From assembly GCA_028023455.1 (NCBI GenBank), contig JAQFVV010000442.1:510001-574000 (forward strand): 64,000 bases of DNA, read 5' to 3'. The notes beneath the pieces are model-generated. The model ran no database searches, was not told the origin of the DNA, and worked only from the letters and a program-made list of their open reading frames with translations. The position numbers were made by a program, and so were the translations under genes. Shown here piece after piece: positions 1 through 11,881 of the stretch (the stretch's first letter is position 1; each line of letters starts with the position of its first letter). This DNA comes from Epiperipatus broadwayi. Taxonomy: Eukaryota > Onychophora > Udeonychophora > Euonychophora > Peripatidae.

Positions 1-2753
1 ATATAGCAGATGGTCTACACACCCTACACAAAAAAACAGTAAGGATGATCACCAAAGAAACAATTACAGAAGCAATACTATCAAAGGCCTATATTTACTT
101 TAATAAAATAAAAATTTTAGACAGACCAGCCGAACAAACATGGTTTGCACTGATAGGAATTCTACAATCTCTCATAGTTCACCATACAAGGAAAAGAAAA
201 GGTCCAATTATGAATGAACTGGACTCTCTCAGTAAACAAATAAAAGCACACAATATTGACTTAAATGATGTTCAAACCTTAATGAATCTAAAGAAACAAT
301 ATAAAATAAAGCAAAAGCAGTTTGCAGCATATATAGCAATAAAAAGATCTAAAATATTCCTAAAAAGCCAACACTTCTGGACACGGGGCTATCTAAGATG
401 GACAGTGGGGCTCAACAAAAACAACACATCACCTCTCAAATCAATACAAGTGGCTCATCTTACCTGGAATCACCAATGATCGAAAAAATAAAAAAAATTT
501 CCAACAAAATCTGCAAGATCCAATACAATACTTGCAAGACAATGAAAGAGAGTTTAGCACTCATTCGGAACACAACATTACAGAAGCAATGATTTTAGAA
601 AGCTTAATTCCATGCCTGCTAACACCCATCCAGGAATTCATGGAATACCTAAAATTCTACTGGCCCACCTCAGCCATTTCTCAGTCCCTATAATTAAGAA
701 CATGCTCAATCATCTAGCAGAAGGCAGTAGAGTTATCCCTAACCTATACCACATAGGACTGGTCCCATTTAAAAAAAACATAATGAGACTGATGATCTTT
801 TAAACATCAGACCAATATCAATGACTCCATTGCTGATCAAAGTGATGGAATCCATAATAAAGGACAACATACCAGAAAAAATTCTATCACAAACCACAGC
901 ATCCCAATTTGCTCGAAAAAAGTCCTCTGCAATGGTAGCTATAAGCATAGTCCAAACCCTTATAGACGAAATCAGATTATCAAGAAAGTCTAAACCAATT
1001 GCTGTACAGCTAGACATCTGTTCAGCATTCGACTCGGTTCGAATAAATACACTAATGGACCTTCTTGAAGACTTGGACATTCCAGCACCCATAATAAATA
1101 TAATACAAAACTTGCTAAACAATAGAGAAATTTCCATTTCGCTAAATGGAAAGCTATCCCAGCCATTTAAACCAGATCTTTCCATCCCCCAAGGATCCCC
1201 CTCAGTGCCCTATTATTCATGGTATATATAGACCCTCTCCTAAAGAAAATTGACCTTGAACTTCCAGGAATCTACTGCCACAGATGACACAAAATCATCA
1301 ACACCATTGCATACATGGATGATATTCTTATCTTCCTTCCTTCCTCAAAACTGCTCCCAAAACTATATAATATTCTAGACTAGTTCCACCAAGCCTCAGG
1401 TCTTGAAATAAACAATCTAAAATCAGCCACATGGAAAATTTACTCAGGTACAAAAATCCATTCTAAATACACCGCTCAACCACAAAACTTTCTTGGGTTT
1501 GCAATTGCAAAATCCGCAACCCAAATGTCCAGAGAAATACAGCACTCCATCATCAACTCAATGGATATTTTAACTAAAAAACTTGCAACAGTCTACCTAT
1601 CCCTTCAAGGAAAGATAGCTCTCCTAAATATGAAAATTATGTCTAAAATTAACTACTACATTCCCATCATTAAACTAACCAAAGCCTTCATCAACAACAT
1701 TAACACATTAGCAGCCAGACTATTCTGGAAAGATAAGAAAGCTTCCCTCAGCATAAAAATAATGCAACGGCCAAAAAAACTAATTGGAATGTCTTTGCAT
1801 TCCATAAAAGCCTATGAAATCCAAAAGACTCATAGCCTTCTAAGGCAACTGATAAGTAAATCTACATACGATGTCATTCTAAACCCGGTTCCACCTACAG
1901 ATTGTCCACCACCTCTTAAAATTAACTGGTTAGACCCAATTATTAATGACCTTAAAAAACATCTAAAATTATCCGAGCAAGCATTCATAAACAAATTAAA
2001 AATCTGGGATGCCTACTCCCTCATTTTCCCGAGCTTACCACCAACAGAAGATGCACCATCAATCACAAATCAAAAGGTAGCAAGTCTCTTCAAGTTCTGG
2101 GACATGGAACCAAAATACTTTGATCTTGCTATCAAAATAAACGTGGATTCCATGCCTACGAATTGGTTCCTGAATTACAGAAGAGGTATCACAAAACTAA
2201 ATCCCATATGTCAATTATGCAGAAAAGACGAGGAAACCTTTACCCATTTAATAAGAACATGCACAGGCCTAAACATATCAAAAAAAATTATTTATGAAAG
2301 GACAAAAATTGATTACTACACAATTACATCCCTGAAGAGTAGTATCCAAACCAAAAATTTTGCCATTGTAAGACTGTTACTTTTCCTCACAATGGCCTTA
2401 TGGTTGATGAGATGCCACAAAATCTTCCACTTCCCTCAACAAAATGAGACAAAATTCTTTCTAAACACAATCAAGAAACTAAAGAAAAAAGACGAAGTCA
2501 TGGCCTCACCAAACCGACACAAACACACCTGGATCTTATTCGAAGTCTAAATAATCCCATAAAGCAAGAAAAAAACAGAAGGTCCATTAATAGTCCAACA
2601 AACTAACAAACACTTATTAAGTCTGTTCAACAAAATTATACACTAGTTTCAATGTCAACACTTTACACATAAATAATGAATACCATGTATCACAACAACT
2701 TTCATCTACTTGTATAACATTAACCTGAATAAATATTTTGAAAAAAAAAAAGA
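1..2753 (+). mobile_element. LINE-1: 3' part of an APE-type (L1/Tx1-like) non-LTR retrotransposon
   Basis: The window opens inside this element. It holds the linker before the reverse transcriptase, the RT and the C-terminal cysteine motif, then about 200 bp of 3' UTR ending in GAATAAATATTTTG and a short A tract at about 2741-2751. The same 3' end motif closes LINE-4 near 60170, and the proteins of the two copies align along the whole RT, so they are one family. The right edge abuts the 5' LTR of relic C. The clade is an inference from the RT and from endonuclease motifs in related copies further right; it could be another APE-type clade. Confidence 0.8.
45..2550 (+). pseudogene. LINE-1 ORF2 reverse transcriptase (broken)
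   Basis: This is the RT part of a LINE ORF2, which would copy element RNA at a nicked target. Readable blocks are the pre-RT linker (45-479), RT fingers with HPGIHGIPK (about 620-800), then IRPIS, the motif A region QLDICSAFDS near 1008-1037, PQGSP near 1187-1201, motif C YMDD at 1312-1323, the thumb region, and a C-terminal CxxC...H...C zinc motif (CQLCRKDEETFTHLIRTC) near 2209-2262. The blocks lie in different frames: frame changes near 480-620, 805 and 1200, and in-frame stops near 1285 and 1381. The last block (1525-2550) is open for 341 codons. All RT signature residues are present in pieces, but no intact protein can be made. The endonuclease lies off the left edge. Confidence 0.85.
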
Positions 2754-2754
2754 G

Positions 2755-3607
2755 TGGAATCAAATTTTATTTTAGTAAAATGTCAAGTTTATAAAAAAGA
2801 TGTTACTTAAATAGAAAGATTTGAATTAATAAATTTTCAGTCATCATCCTCCACTATCTCAAGCAAGATTGTTTTATAACAAACACTTTTTTTGTTATTG
2901 TAATACTAAAATTAACTTTTAAAAAAATGATGAGAAAGTAATAATTTAAACAATTCTTAGGTTAAAATTTTTATTAAAAGCTTGCACTCGTTTTAGTGGC
3001 TTGAGCTGTCTTTTGACTTTACAGTCATCATTAGCAACCAAATTATGTACAAAAATAAATATTATAAAATGATCATGATGAGAAGTGGCTGTTAAATTCA
3101 CCGTGTGTAACCATTTATCCTGGATATGATTAGTTTGATTGATTATCTATTAAAGCCTGTATTATGAGATCACATTTCAATTGCCATTTCTGAGTTGGGC
3201 TTAATCTACTTAAAAAAATTATATGTGCACATAATGTTAGATGGAAGTCCTCTTTCATGGGATATTTGTGTTTATATGTAGGTGAAGAAATATGATCTAA
3301 ATAATTTAAAATGTCAATCAGGTAAAGAAGTTGAAAACTTAATGTTTCTAAAATTCTAAGGATAGATTTATAAAGTCTTAAATACTGAAAGAGACAACAT
3401 AATATAAAGACAAACAAGTGAAGAAATATGTTAAGCTTAACAAAAAAAAAAAAAGAATTTTAAACCAAAGACTTTGATAAAACTTTTGTTTTAAATGTGG
3501 TTACCTGGAGGATGATAATATTGATGCAATTATTATTTATTTACATATTATAATTTAATGTAGTAAGTCTTAGTAAATGGATAAGTCTTAATACTTTACA
3601 TATATAT
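2755..3607 (+). mobile_element. Relic C 5' LTR, left piece
   Basis: This stretch aligns with 34512-35190, for example around AAGAAATATGATCTAAATAA and TTTATAATTTAATGTAGTA. The two are the two LTRs of an old Ty3/gypsy element. The alignment breaks at 3607, where element A enters, and resumes at 30662. The exact left boundary is uncertain (first TG at 2755, next to the LINE-1 tail) and no target duplication was recognised for C itself. No gene is seen here; small ORFs on either strand are not supported. Confidence 0.75.
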
Positions 3608-4187
3608 TATAGATATATATTCTCATTTCACACACATATATATTATTTAATTAAGAAAAAAAATTCCTTTTATGTATATAGATTTATGTGTGTATTTATT
3701 ATTATATAGTTTATAAATAGTTAATAAATAAGCACTTGTAAAAAGAGAAGGTAATGAGAAACAATATTTAATATAGGGATTTATTATATTTTATTAAATA
3801 ATGTGTTGAAATTATTTAGCTATATTCTTATTAAATAAAGCAGATCAGAAAGAAAGTGTGAAGTAAAGTGATCAAGATTAGTAGATTAGGATATGAAAAT
3901 GTGCACGTGTGAGTATATTTGTTTTAAACATAAAACATTTTTACACAAATCTTTAATGACTAAGATTGCAAGCTTTGTTGTTTTTGTATTATCTAGATTG
4001 TAGATATCTAGAGAAAGAAGTGATGCTTGGAGGAAATAAATGTAACGATTAATCCTAAGTTTTTATTAATTGCGACAGACCGTCAAACTTGTGAAGCTTT
4101 GATCTTTATCTCAAGATAAGATTTCCAGGTGGTCCTTTTCTTTGATCAAAGATTCACAATATAAACGAATGAAACAATATTTAGAGG

Positions 4188-4306
4188 CTCTCAGTTTTTT
4201 TTTTAATATTATTAAAGAAGAGATGTAACCTCTCAGTTTTTTTCAAGATTATTAAAGAAGAGATGTGGTGATCAGTTTTTTCATTATTATTAGACAGAGA
4301 TGTAAT
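4188..4306 (+). repeat. 41-bp tandem repeat, 3 units (5' LTR of A)
   Basis: Three imperfect units read CTCAG, a T run, (C)AATATTATTAAAGAAGAG and ATGT. The matching place in the 3' LTR has six units, so the array length changed after or during integration. Confidence 0.85.
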
Positions 4307-4889
4307 GATTGGGTTCGTGAAAACCAAAGGAAATGGACAGGTTTTTTTTTAAAGAGTGTGAGCCATGATTTTTTTTTCTTTAAAAATTGAGGAAGGAGAA
4401 AAATGACTCTTGTTTTAAAGTCAGTATAGACGAAGATGTGCAGATATATAAGTAATTCCCAACAAGATTAAGATAAAGAAATTGAATTTCTTGGAAGAAG
4501 TTATTGACAATTCTATAATATGATATTAATATATTTTGCTGTGTATAATACAATGAATTTGCCTTGCTAAAACTACTTCTTCTGCTTCTTGAAATCTGAC
4601 ACCTATGAGTTAACTCACTGATCTATCTGTGGACTTACACCAAAAGTCCTTTATAACCAACAGAATGATCGAGTTTGAAGCCAACCCACACAAGCTATCT
4701 GAAATGCTTCTTTTCAGGCTCCTGGCCTATTAGGGGTTCATTGCCTTTGAATGGAGGGAGATGGGGGAAAAGGGAAAAGACAAAGGAAATTATATAAAAG
4801 CCTTATAACTTAGTTTGATTAAGCTATGAATCAATTTTTTAAAAGTTTTCCTCACATTCATCTAAAGTGTCTACAATGATTTTTTTTAA

Positions 4890-5135
4890 AGAATTGGAAA
4901 CAAGCCAGTCAGCCAATTCATCATTATCAAAAGTATTGGCAATAAATAATTTTAAAATTGTGGAAACAAGCAAGTCAATCAATTCATGTTTATTAGAAGG
5001 TATCAACAAGAACTGTTTTTTTGAAATGGTAGAAGCAAGCCAGACAACGAATTCAGCGTTATCAAAAGTATCAACAATAAATAATTTTAAAATTGTGAAA
5101 ATAAGCAAGTCAATTAATTCATGTTTATCTTAAAA
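4890..5135 (+). repeat. Tandem repeat block in element A LTR
   Basis: Two diverged copies of about 150 bp, each built of half-units with ACAAGCCAGTC / AATTCATG and TTATCAAAAGTATTGGCAAT-like words. They are open in frames on both strands only because the unit lacks stops, so no gene is called. The matching block lies at about 15170-15405 in the 3' LTR. Confidence 0.75.
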
Positions 5136-7705
5136 GTATCTGCAAGAACTTTTTTTAAATGGTGCAACCAGCCAGTTGAAGCTAGGTTAGGCAAGCAGTC
5201 GGAAAATTCAAACCTGAGATGATCATGGGAAGTGAAAGTAATTGGGTAACTTTGAAGTTTCATTAACAAATCTTTTATTCTTACTTAATAAAAGTAAACT
5301 TTAATTTATAGAATCAAAGCATTTTTGATACAGAAACATTAAAGGCTTGTTTATCAATAGTTATTCTCAATATCATATAACATAACACAAACACAGTTTA
5401 AATCTTTAAACTTAAATTTTCATTATTTTTTATTATTATATATTGTAATATTGAAATGTTTTTTATTGTTCTTCATTTATTATGATAATGAGCAACCTAT
5501 AAATATATGCATTTATAATGTTTTTTTATTTATCTTGTTGCATATTAAATTTGATATAATGTATTTTATTTTATTTTGCTCAAGGTTGCAAGAATATTTT
5601 TTATATATGTGATTTATGTATTAATCCCTAATATAAGGGAACATATTTTAAAAATATATGTCAACATATAACAGGGTGTGTGTGCAGGTGTAAACTGCTT
5701 ATACAAACATGTCAAAAGAATAGGTTGTGCATAGTTTGTTTAAATATGGTAAATTGAAGAGCAAGGTTTACATCAGAATGAAAGAAAAACACACATATTA
5801 CATATGAAATTTATTTTTATGATATGTAATAAATAAGGAAAGTCTTAAGTAAGCATTTATAGAATTTTTTTTTCTAATATCAATTTAAGCCAGCTTATTT
5901 TAAAATATCAAAAAAAGGCAAACTTGTATATTAAATTTATTTGGATATGCGTATATAGAATTTTGTATTAATTCTATAGTTAATTAATATAATAATAAGT
6001 CATTTATCTAATTATTAATTTGATTTTAAAGAAAGAAAGAAGAATAGTATTAATAAAATATAATTATATATCTTAATTGGTTTCAGAGTTGTTATTAAAA
6101 ATATTGTTGTATTTTTCTTGTCTTGATTCTACCATTTAAATGATCATCATCATCACTCACAGATATAAAGAATCATCAGCACTCGCAAAGATTAAACAAG
6201 TGCTGCAAAATGTTAAGCAAGCTGGAATATTGATTTACATTTAAGTATTTGGGTATTAAGCTTGATAATAACCAAATTTTAATAATTATAGGTTAATAAT
6301 AGAAAGCTAAAAATATGATGTGCCCATTAGTTTTGATCATCTTCATCAAAGATAGATATCATAATATTGATTGAAACACTGTTTACACATAGTACTGTAC
6401 AAGAGTTATGATCACCATCATCAATGATTAAATAAATTATAATCATTAAATCTAATGTTTAACATAATTAATATATTTAGTAAATAGGGGTTTATAGAAA
6501 GTTGAATATCATGTGGGGAGATGCATGATGATCAGTCATCATCACTAATATTATTGAATCCTAGTTTTAACTATAAAAGTATTTTAGTAAATAACCATGA
6601 ACTTATATAATTACTAGTGAATGTAATATTTAAATCCCATTTTGACAAAGGAATGATTTTAAAAAGTGCCTATGAGTTTATAAAGATAAATTTCTTGTTG
6701 TGAGTTCATAATAAAGCTATGGTTGATATCATCATCATCATTATCATCATCATCATTATTACCTTTATATTGTAATAAATAATTAAGTTAAGTAACTAGT
6801 TTTATGGCCCTCCCCTTAAGTAATGGTCTTCACTATGTTTATTTGGAAGCCATTAATAAGAGTATTTTTTTTTGCATCTGTTCATCAATATACGTAAAAT
6901 GAGCTAGTAATATCTATAAGAGTCTTTGATATATATAAATTTTGGTGATATAGAGATCGTGTAATTTTATTGACATAGATAAAATATAAGAATGTCATTT
7001 TTTTGTTCATTAGTCATCCAAGTCATGTGTAGTAACAATGTACCGAATGAGTTTGAACTCAGTATACTCTAAACAGATATTTATCTAGATTTAAAACAAT
7101 CTAGTGGTGCTCGTGGGAAAACACATGTACTTAGCTAAACTGAATAAAGAGTGATTTAATCCCTTTTCCAACTTATTAACTTTATATAATATGTTTTATA
7201 AGTTGTCATGAATAGCACCAGTGTGTGCGTATAACCATGAATGGTCTTATATATTTGGAAAGAAGAATAGGAAGGATTCTTTGTTAAAAGAACCTAGTAT
7301 TAGAGATAAGCGAAATGCACTCCAGGGATTTCACATTAAATTTTATTCAGTTGCTATATTTAATATTATTTTATTTGATGACAATGGCCAGTATATTTTA
7401 TTGTTCAAATGACTTCCCCAATATCTAAATATTTTAAATCTTTAATGATGACAGTTTTAATTTTCATTTGGTTATTTTACATGGAAAAATGAGATTATTT
7501 ATTTATTTCATTATTAGCGTGACAGAATTAATGGTTAGGATAGTTGCAAATGGGCTATAATGTTATATTTAATTAGTTAGAAATAGACACCCTAATAGAG
7601 CATGATATGCATATGTTCTTATTTATATGTCAGTGTCATCCTTGTTTAATTATAAATTGTATTTTAGCTAACACAGTAAATTCATTTCTCATTTAATTTT
7701 ACTAC

Positions 7706-8031
7706 GTTACAAATGATGAACCACTAGAACATATCATATATCCTGTTTAATGTTTAGATATTGAATTATAGCAACTATCATTTTATCACTAATCTATATA
7801 TTTATAATCGGTTACGAAATAGCAGCCTTTTTCATCATTACAGTAATTTGTATGCTGTTACAAAGTTTTCTTACTGTTACAAATGGCACAGATTATAAAC
7901 ATATTTTTATAATTAATAATTTCATTACATCTATTTTTTTATTATCTGTTACAAATTCTATCTATTTTTATTTCTGTTACAAATGGTAATCTATTTATTA
8001 TTCTCTTTTACAAATGGTGCGCCAACTAGGG
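7706..8031 (+). repeat. Reiterated LTR-end/primer-site modules in U5 of element A
   Basis: GTTACAAA or a close variant starts at 7706, 7811 (GTTACGAAA), 7857, 7876, 7948, 7976 and about 8008 (TTTTACAAATGG). Each looks like a degenerate copy of the real junction, where the LTR ends in TTACA and a TGG primer site follows. The last one precedes the best primer-binding-like match. The same series is present at the end of the 3' LTR. Confidence 0.7.
8015..8031 (+). other. Primer-binding-like site of element A
   Basis: TGGTGCGCCAACTAGGG begins 2 bases after the LTR end. It resembles the lysine-tRNA-type primer site pattern TGGCGCCCAAC(G)TGGGG and the equivalent site of element B. The tRNA identity is inferred. 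Confidence 0.6.
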
Positions 8032-9492
8032 ATTGAAATAAGCCAAATAAGGCCTTGAAATATGCCACATACCTGAGAGATGTGTAGTATATAATGACGA
8101 CAGATGTATAGTTTTAAAAAAAAGAAAAATATTTTTTTTTTGGTGTAATTTTTTTTTTATTATTATATACAAATATTTTGGCCTTATGTTTAGATGATGA
8201 TGATTACTGTTATACATTTTTTATGATGAGAAATAAATAAATACAGCCATTAAACAGCTTAGTTTCAATTTTAAAATATAAAGATATCACAACTTATAAT
8301 AAGTGTTAAAGTTAATAGCACTGTTTTTTAAATATTTTGCTTATCAGTGAAATATATAGCATTGCTGCTAGATAAGCACAGAAATATTAATAGCCTTGAA
8401 TTGTAAAATAATAGTTTTGTTCATATTTGAAAAGTGTTATAGAAAATCTATGATTTTGGAGGTTGGATTGGATATTTGATTGTTGGAGTTTGGTTGGTTG
8501 TATTACAGTTTTGATGATGGATGGAGAATTTTTGTCATTGCCTTGAGGATGTGATGTATTCATGCCACTGGTGATTGATTTCTCATTCACTGCTCCAACC
8601 CAGATTATAATATCAGTTATTATTTATCATGAAGCAGTTAACAGTAGGCCTGCCATGATTTCCCCTCTAAGACTCCAGAGAGAGCAAGGCATAGTTTTTT
8701 CTGATACATAATATTTCACTCTAAGACTCCGGAGAGAGCAAGGCAGTATATTTTTTTACTGATATATATAATAGTTTCCGCTAAGACTTTAAATATAAGC
8801 AAGGAAGTATCTTATGAATTAAATCCCCTAAGATGTGGAAGTAAGCAGAGCAATGCAACAGTGTTTGCAATAAACTATTATAGGTTGTAGTAGCTTAGAG
8901 TGCCTGAATTGGGGTGATCATCTGAGTGTTCATGGAATTACTTTTATCTATCTCATGATTGTGAATTGCTAATCATTCTTTTGGCTGTCAGTATCTGTCA
9001 GATCTCTGGAAGGGTAGATGAGTATATATATATAACTTGAGGTATGGACTCTATTATAAATATAGGCACATATGTTATATAAGTAATTTTTTTTTGCTTA
9101 GTGTATTAAAATAGGGCATAGAGAGAGTTAAGTTTTATGAAAGCATTAAAAACTAGATAAATGATGGCATAAAAAGCGCACACTGGTACAGAGATGGCTT
9201 ATTCTTAAATAAATGTTTTTAAATAGAGACTATGACCTCATACTTTGTCAATCGGATGTAAGTAAAGAAATGAGTGATGATGGAGGTTAAGTTAATTAAA
9301 GGCACTTAAGATATGGATGGATGGATGAGGAGAATTATTTCTGAGAAAGAGTGGTTGGAAATTTTAAAGTATATGGGTGGATAGATAAAGGTGTTTAGCT
9401 CTGGATGTATAGGAAATTGAAAAGCAGAACAGAATCAGGAATATAAATATTTTATAAATTTAGAAACTAGTGTAGAAACAAAAAAAATTAAT
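8032..9492 (+). other. Untranslated leader of element A
   Basis: No gene is seen. Parts align with the leader of element B: 8588-8657 (CACTGCTCCAACCCA ... CAGTAGGCCTGCCATGA) matches 21736-21805, and a repeat cluster follows in both. Conservation between two otherwise diverged families suggests RNA functions such as packaging or translation control; this is inference. Confidence 0.65.
8664..8860 (+). repeat. Leader repeats of element A (about 55-60 bp, 4 units)
   Basis: Four diverging units around CTAAGACTCCAGAGAGAGC-AAGGCA start near 8664, 8719, 8780 and 8827. Three comparable units occur at the same place in the leader of element B (21809-21940). Confidence 0.75.
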
Positions 9493-9897
9493 ATGGAACA
9501 AGATAAGGAAGTAATTACTGAGGGAATGGAGGAGGTAGTAAGGCAAAGCCATCCAGAATGTTTTCAAATTATGATGGCACAATTTAAAAAAATGACTCAA
9601 ATATTTGACAGTAAAATAAGTGAACAATCACAAGAGATGAAGGAAATGAAACAAGAGATAAATCAGAAATTTGATCAACAGTCTCAAAGATTGGAAACTA
9701 AAATAGATCAACAAACTCAAAAATTAAAAAACCTAGGAAGAAATATAAGTAATGCATGGACAGCAAGTCAAGAGAAATGGGATGTAAATATCTATAGGAT
9801 AGAAGTCAAGAGTTGTGTGACTGTAATCAAGCCATATCGAAATGATGAGGTAGCTACTGTTCAAGAACAGAGTAATCCCAGAGGATATATACAGTGA
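9493..9897 (+). pseudogene. Element A gag, N-terminal coiled-coil part (truncated)
   Basis: 134 codons starting at an ATG in an A-rich context. It is rich in Q, E and K with heptad-like repeats (EQSQEMKEMKQEINQKF, QQSQRLETKIDQQTQKL), predicted to form a coiled coil. It corresponds in position and character to the N-terminal half of element B gag, which also starts with ME. The reading frame then decays, and no capsid domain follows. It probably once contributed to Gag multimerisation, inferred from composition and position only. Confidence 0.6.
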
Positions 9898-10400
9898 GAC
9901 CCATATCCCAGAAATAAAGGTAGCCACTGTACAGGGACAAATTGACCTCAGGAAAAATATAATCAGCAAAGCTAATTTCTTAGAATTAATGGTAGCTGCT
10001 GATGTCTATGCCCCAGTAAGTCCAGTAGACATGTTCAATGCTTTGGGAGCCACCGAAAGGATGGCTGAAAGTTATTCTAGGAGGGAGGAGAGCTATGGCT
10101 ATAAAATCTCCAGTATGAGAGTTGGAAGAAACCAGTTAGGCTGACAATTTCCCACTAAACCTGGCAAACCGAACATAGGAATGAGTGGAAATATATATAT
10201 GGTAGCGGATGATGTGTAATTCCCAATGAGAGTGGAAGACCTGTTGGATGCCCTGGGAGTTACAGAAAGTAAAGCTGAAGGTTATTCTAGGAGGGAGGAG
10301 AGATATGGTTATAAAATCTCCACTATAAGGATTGTGAATAATCAGTTAGGATGACACTATCCCACAAAATCCAGTAAACCAATATAAGTAAGCCTGGGAC
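9898..10400 (+). pseudogene. Gag C-terminal remnant, tandemly duplicated with a 210-bp period
   Basis: Two diverged copies start at 9989 (ATGGTAGCTGCTGATG) and 10199 (ATGGTAGCGGATGATG), exactly 210 bp (70 codons) apart, and run to about 10185 and 10390. Each encodes a matching block containing NALG/DALG, YSRREE(S/R)YGYKIS and NQLG, then a TGA at the same place, then FPTKP/YPTKS. The order leader, coiled coil, this block resembles a gag whose capsid has been deleted. 10400-10646 shows no gene. Confidence 0.55.
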
Positions 10401-10646
10401 TAACTCCAATAATCTAATTGAGAATAATAGACATAGAATCAATAGAAGCACCATCCAATAGCAAGTTGTTCTGAATCAGTAAGTAATGATACATGAAGAA
10501 CACTTGTTTAATAGTTCATGAGGATAGTCATGAATAATAAACTGTAGTCAAATATGTATGAAAAAACGAATAGATATATTAAGTAGTTGGTTAGTAGTTT
10601 AAAGAAGATAGTGTCATGAGACTATTAAAAAAAATTTTTTTTGTTT

Positions 10647-10660
10647 GAGAATGAGGCAAA
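10647..10660 (+). other. Polypurine tract of element A
   Basis: GAGAATGAGGCAAA directly precedes the 3' LTR start TGTAGATAT. It is short and imperfect, as expected for a plus-strand primer site that has decayed. Confidence 0.6.
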
Positions 10661-10870
10661 TGTAGATATATGTTCTCATTTCACACACATTATTTAATGA
10701 AAAAAAAAATTCTTTTATGTATATAGATTTATGTGTGTATTTATTATTATATAGTTTATAAATAGTTAATAAATAAGCAATTGTAAAGAGAGAAGGTAAT
10801 GAGAAACAATATTTAACATAGGGATTTATTATATTTTATTAAATAATGTGTTGAAATTATTTAGTTATAT

Positions 10871-11707
10871 ACGCACAGCACTAATCTAACCATTAATTCC
10901 ACATCTGAGGATGCATCCCAAAGCCTAAATTATCTGGATCTTAAGTTAACGCGTGATGAACCATGTATAAATTATTCAATGATTATAAAGCCTTTTGAAA
11001 TCAGAGGCTTCATACATCCACATTCTAACGTTCCTAACTCTCACAAACTAGCAGGACTACAAGCATTCCTACACAGAAACATGCAGCTTTGCAAGTTTGA
11101 AGCAGATCGAAAGAACAACATACATCTCTATACCAAAGACCTAATACAGGCAGGCTATAAACTCCACACTATCAACAACAAAATCAAGCAGTTTCATACA
11201 AAAATCACCATTAATAAAAACAACATTAAACTTCCATATATCACTCTTCCCCACATACCTAAAATCTCCCACCAACTAATCAAGATTTTGGACAATAAAT
11301 TTAAAATCAGCTTTCATACACCCCCTTGCACTAACCGTCTCATCAATAACTCCAAGGACAAAATAGAACCTTCTCAGACCCCCCATGTCATTTACAGCAT
11401 AACTTGCCCACAACCCGGTTGCCGCGCCATTTATTTTGGAGAAACCAAGGCAGGCACAACCACCCGGACAGCACAACACAGATACACATATAATAGAGCT
11501 ATGAAAAACAACGATAACTCATCAACATTTTTAGAACACTCCAAGAAGACTGGACATTTATTTGAACCTTCCCACCCTAAAATAGTCTGTATCGAGAAAA
11601 ACGACATTAAGCGGAAGATCAGAGAAGCGTACTACATCAACAACAATAACAACTCAATCAATAGACATGACACATGCTTCGACATCTCTAAACGCTGGAC
11701 TATTTAG
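10871..11707 (+). pseudogene. PLE reverse transcriptase C-terminus plus GIY-YIG-type endonuclease (partial but open)
   Basis: The frame is open from the truncation point at 10871 to the stop at 11707, about 278 codons. It starts with the PLE thumb signature (LNYLDLKLTR, then FEIRGFIHPHSNVPNSHKLAG and a second HxxL-R block) and ends with a GIY-YIG-like nuclease: VIYSITCPQPGC, IYFGET, a TxTRxxQHRY stretch, LEHSKKTGH and the acidic helix IREAYYINN. In PLEs this nuclease cuts the target. The RT palm is missing, so the copy was dead on arrival although its remaining frame has no stops. The GIY tyrosines appear partly replaced (IYFGE), as in many PLEs. Confidence 0.85.
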
Positions 11708-11881
11708 TCCATTTGCATATGCTTTGCATACCACTTCTCCCGCTCCATTTTTACTTTCGCAGCTCACAGCACCGCTATGAATATGAGGTAAAGGAACTCG
11801 AAAGCGCTTAGCGTATATTAATTCCTGTATTTCATTATAGCTTCACATTCAAGCGTGACATACGCTTAATTGGTTTATTAA
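10871..11881 (+). mobile_element. 5'-truncated Penelope-like element (PLE)
   Basis: Compared with the 5' LTR of A, about 1 kb is inserted here. It is flanked by TTATAT on both sides (10865-10870 and 11882-11887), a plausible 6-bp target duplication. It encodes the last part of a PLE polyprotein and then about 170 bp of 3' sequence ending in a short hairpin (AAGCGT-GACAT-ACGCTT at 11851-11867). 5' truncation with an intact 3' end fits target-primed reverse transcription. No hammerhead core was recognised. Confidence 0.8.

Larger units (their letters stand above)
3608..8012 (+). repeat. Element A 5' LTR, about 4.4 kb
   Basis: The start is set by alignment with the 3' LTR, which begins TGTAGATATATG right after a purine tract; here the first bases read TATAGATATAT, so the terminal TG is mutated. 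The end TTTTACA is followed at once by a primer-binding-like site. 4.4 kb is very long for an LTR. Inside are a 41-bp tandem array (4188-4306), a longer tandem block (about 4890-5120), ATC/ATT-rich stretches near 6140, 6410 and 6730, and reiterated GTTACAAATGG modules (7706-8012). A 63-codon ORF near 7221 also occurs in the 3' LTR but has no recognised homology and probably reflects only LTR identity. Confidence 0.85.

Noticed and set aside
4839-5133. Overlapping ORFs on both strands with repeated SKSIN(S)CL-like words
   Set aside because: Translation of a stop-free tandem repeat inside an LTR; not a gene.
6130-6780. ATCATCATC-rich stretches as a possible CRISPR-like or protein-binding array
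   Set aside because: Units are simple trinucleotide runs of varied length with no spacer structure; the context is a eukaryotic LTR.
7221-7412. 63-codon ORF conserved in both LTRs of A (also 17494-17685)
   Set aside because: It starts at GTG, has no recognised homology, and conservation is explained by LTR identity; several of the few differences change amino acids.
10895-10925. Hammerhead-like word CTGAGGATGCATCCCAAAG in the PLE
   Set aside because: It lies in the open coding frame and lacks the CUGAUGA and GAAA core.
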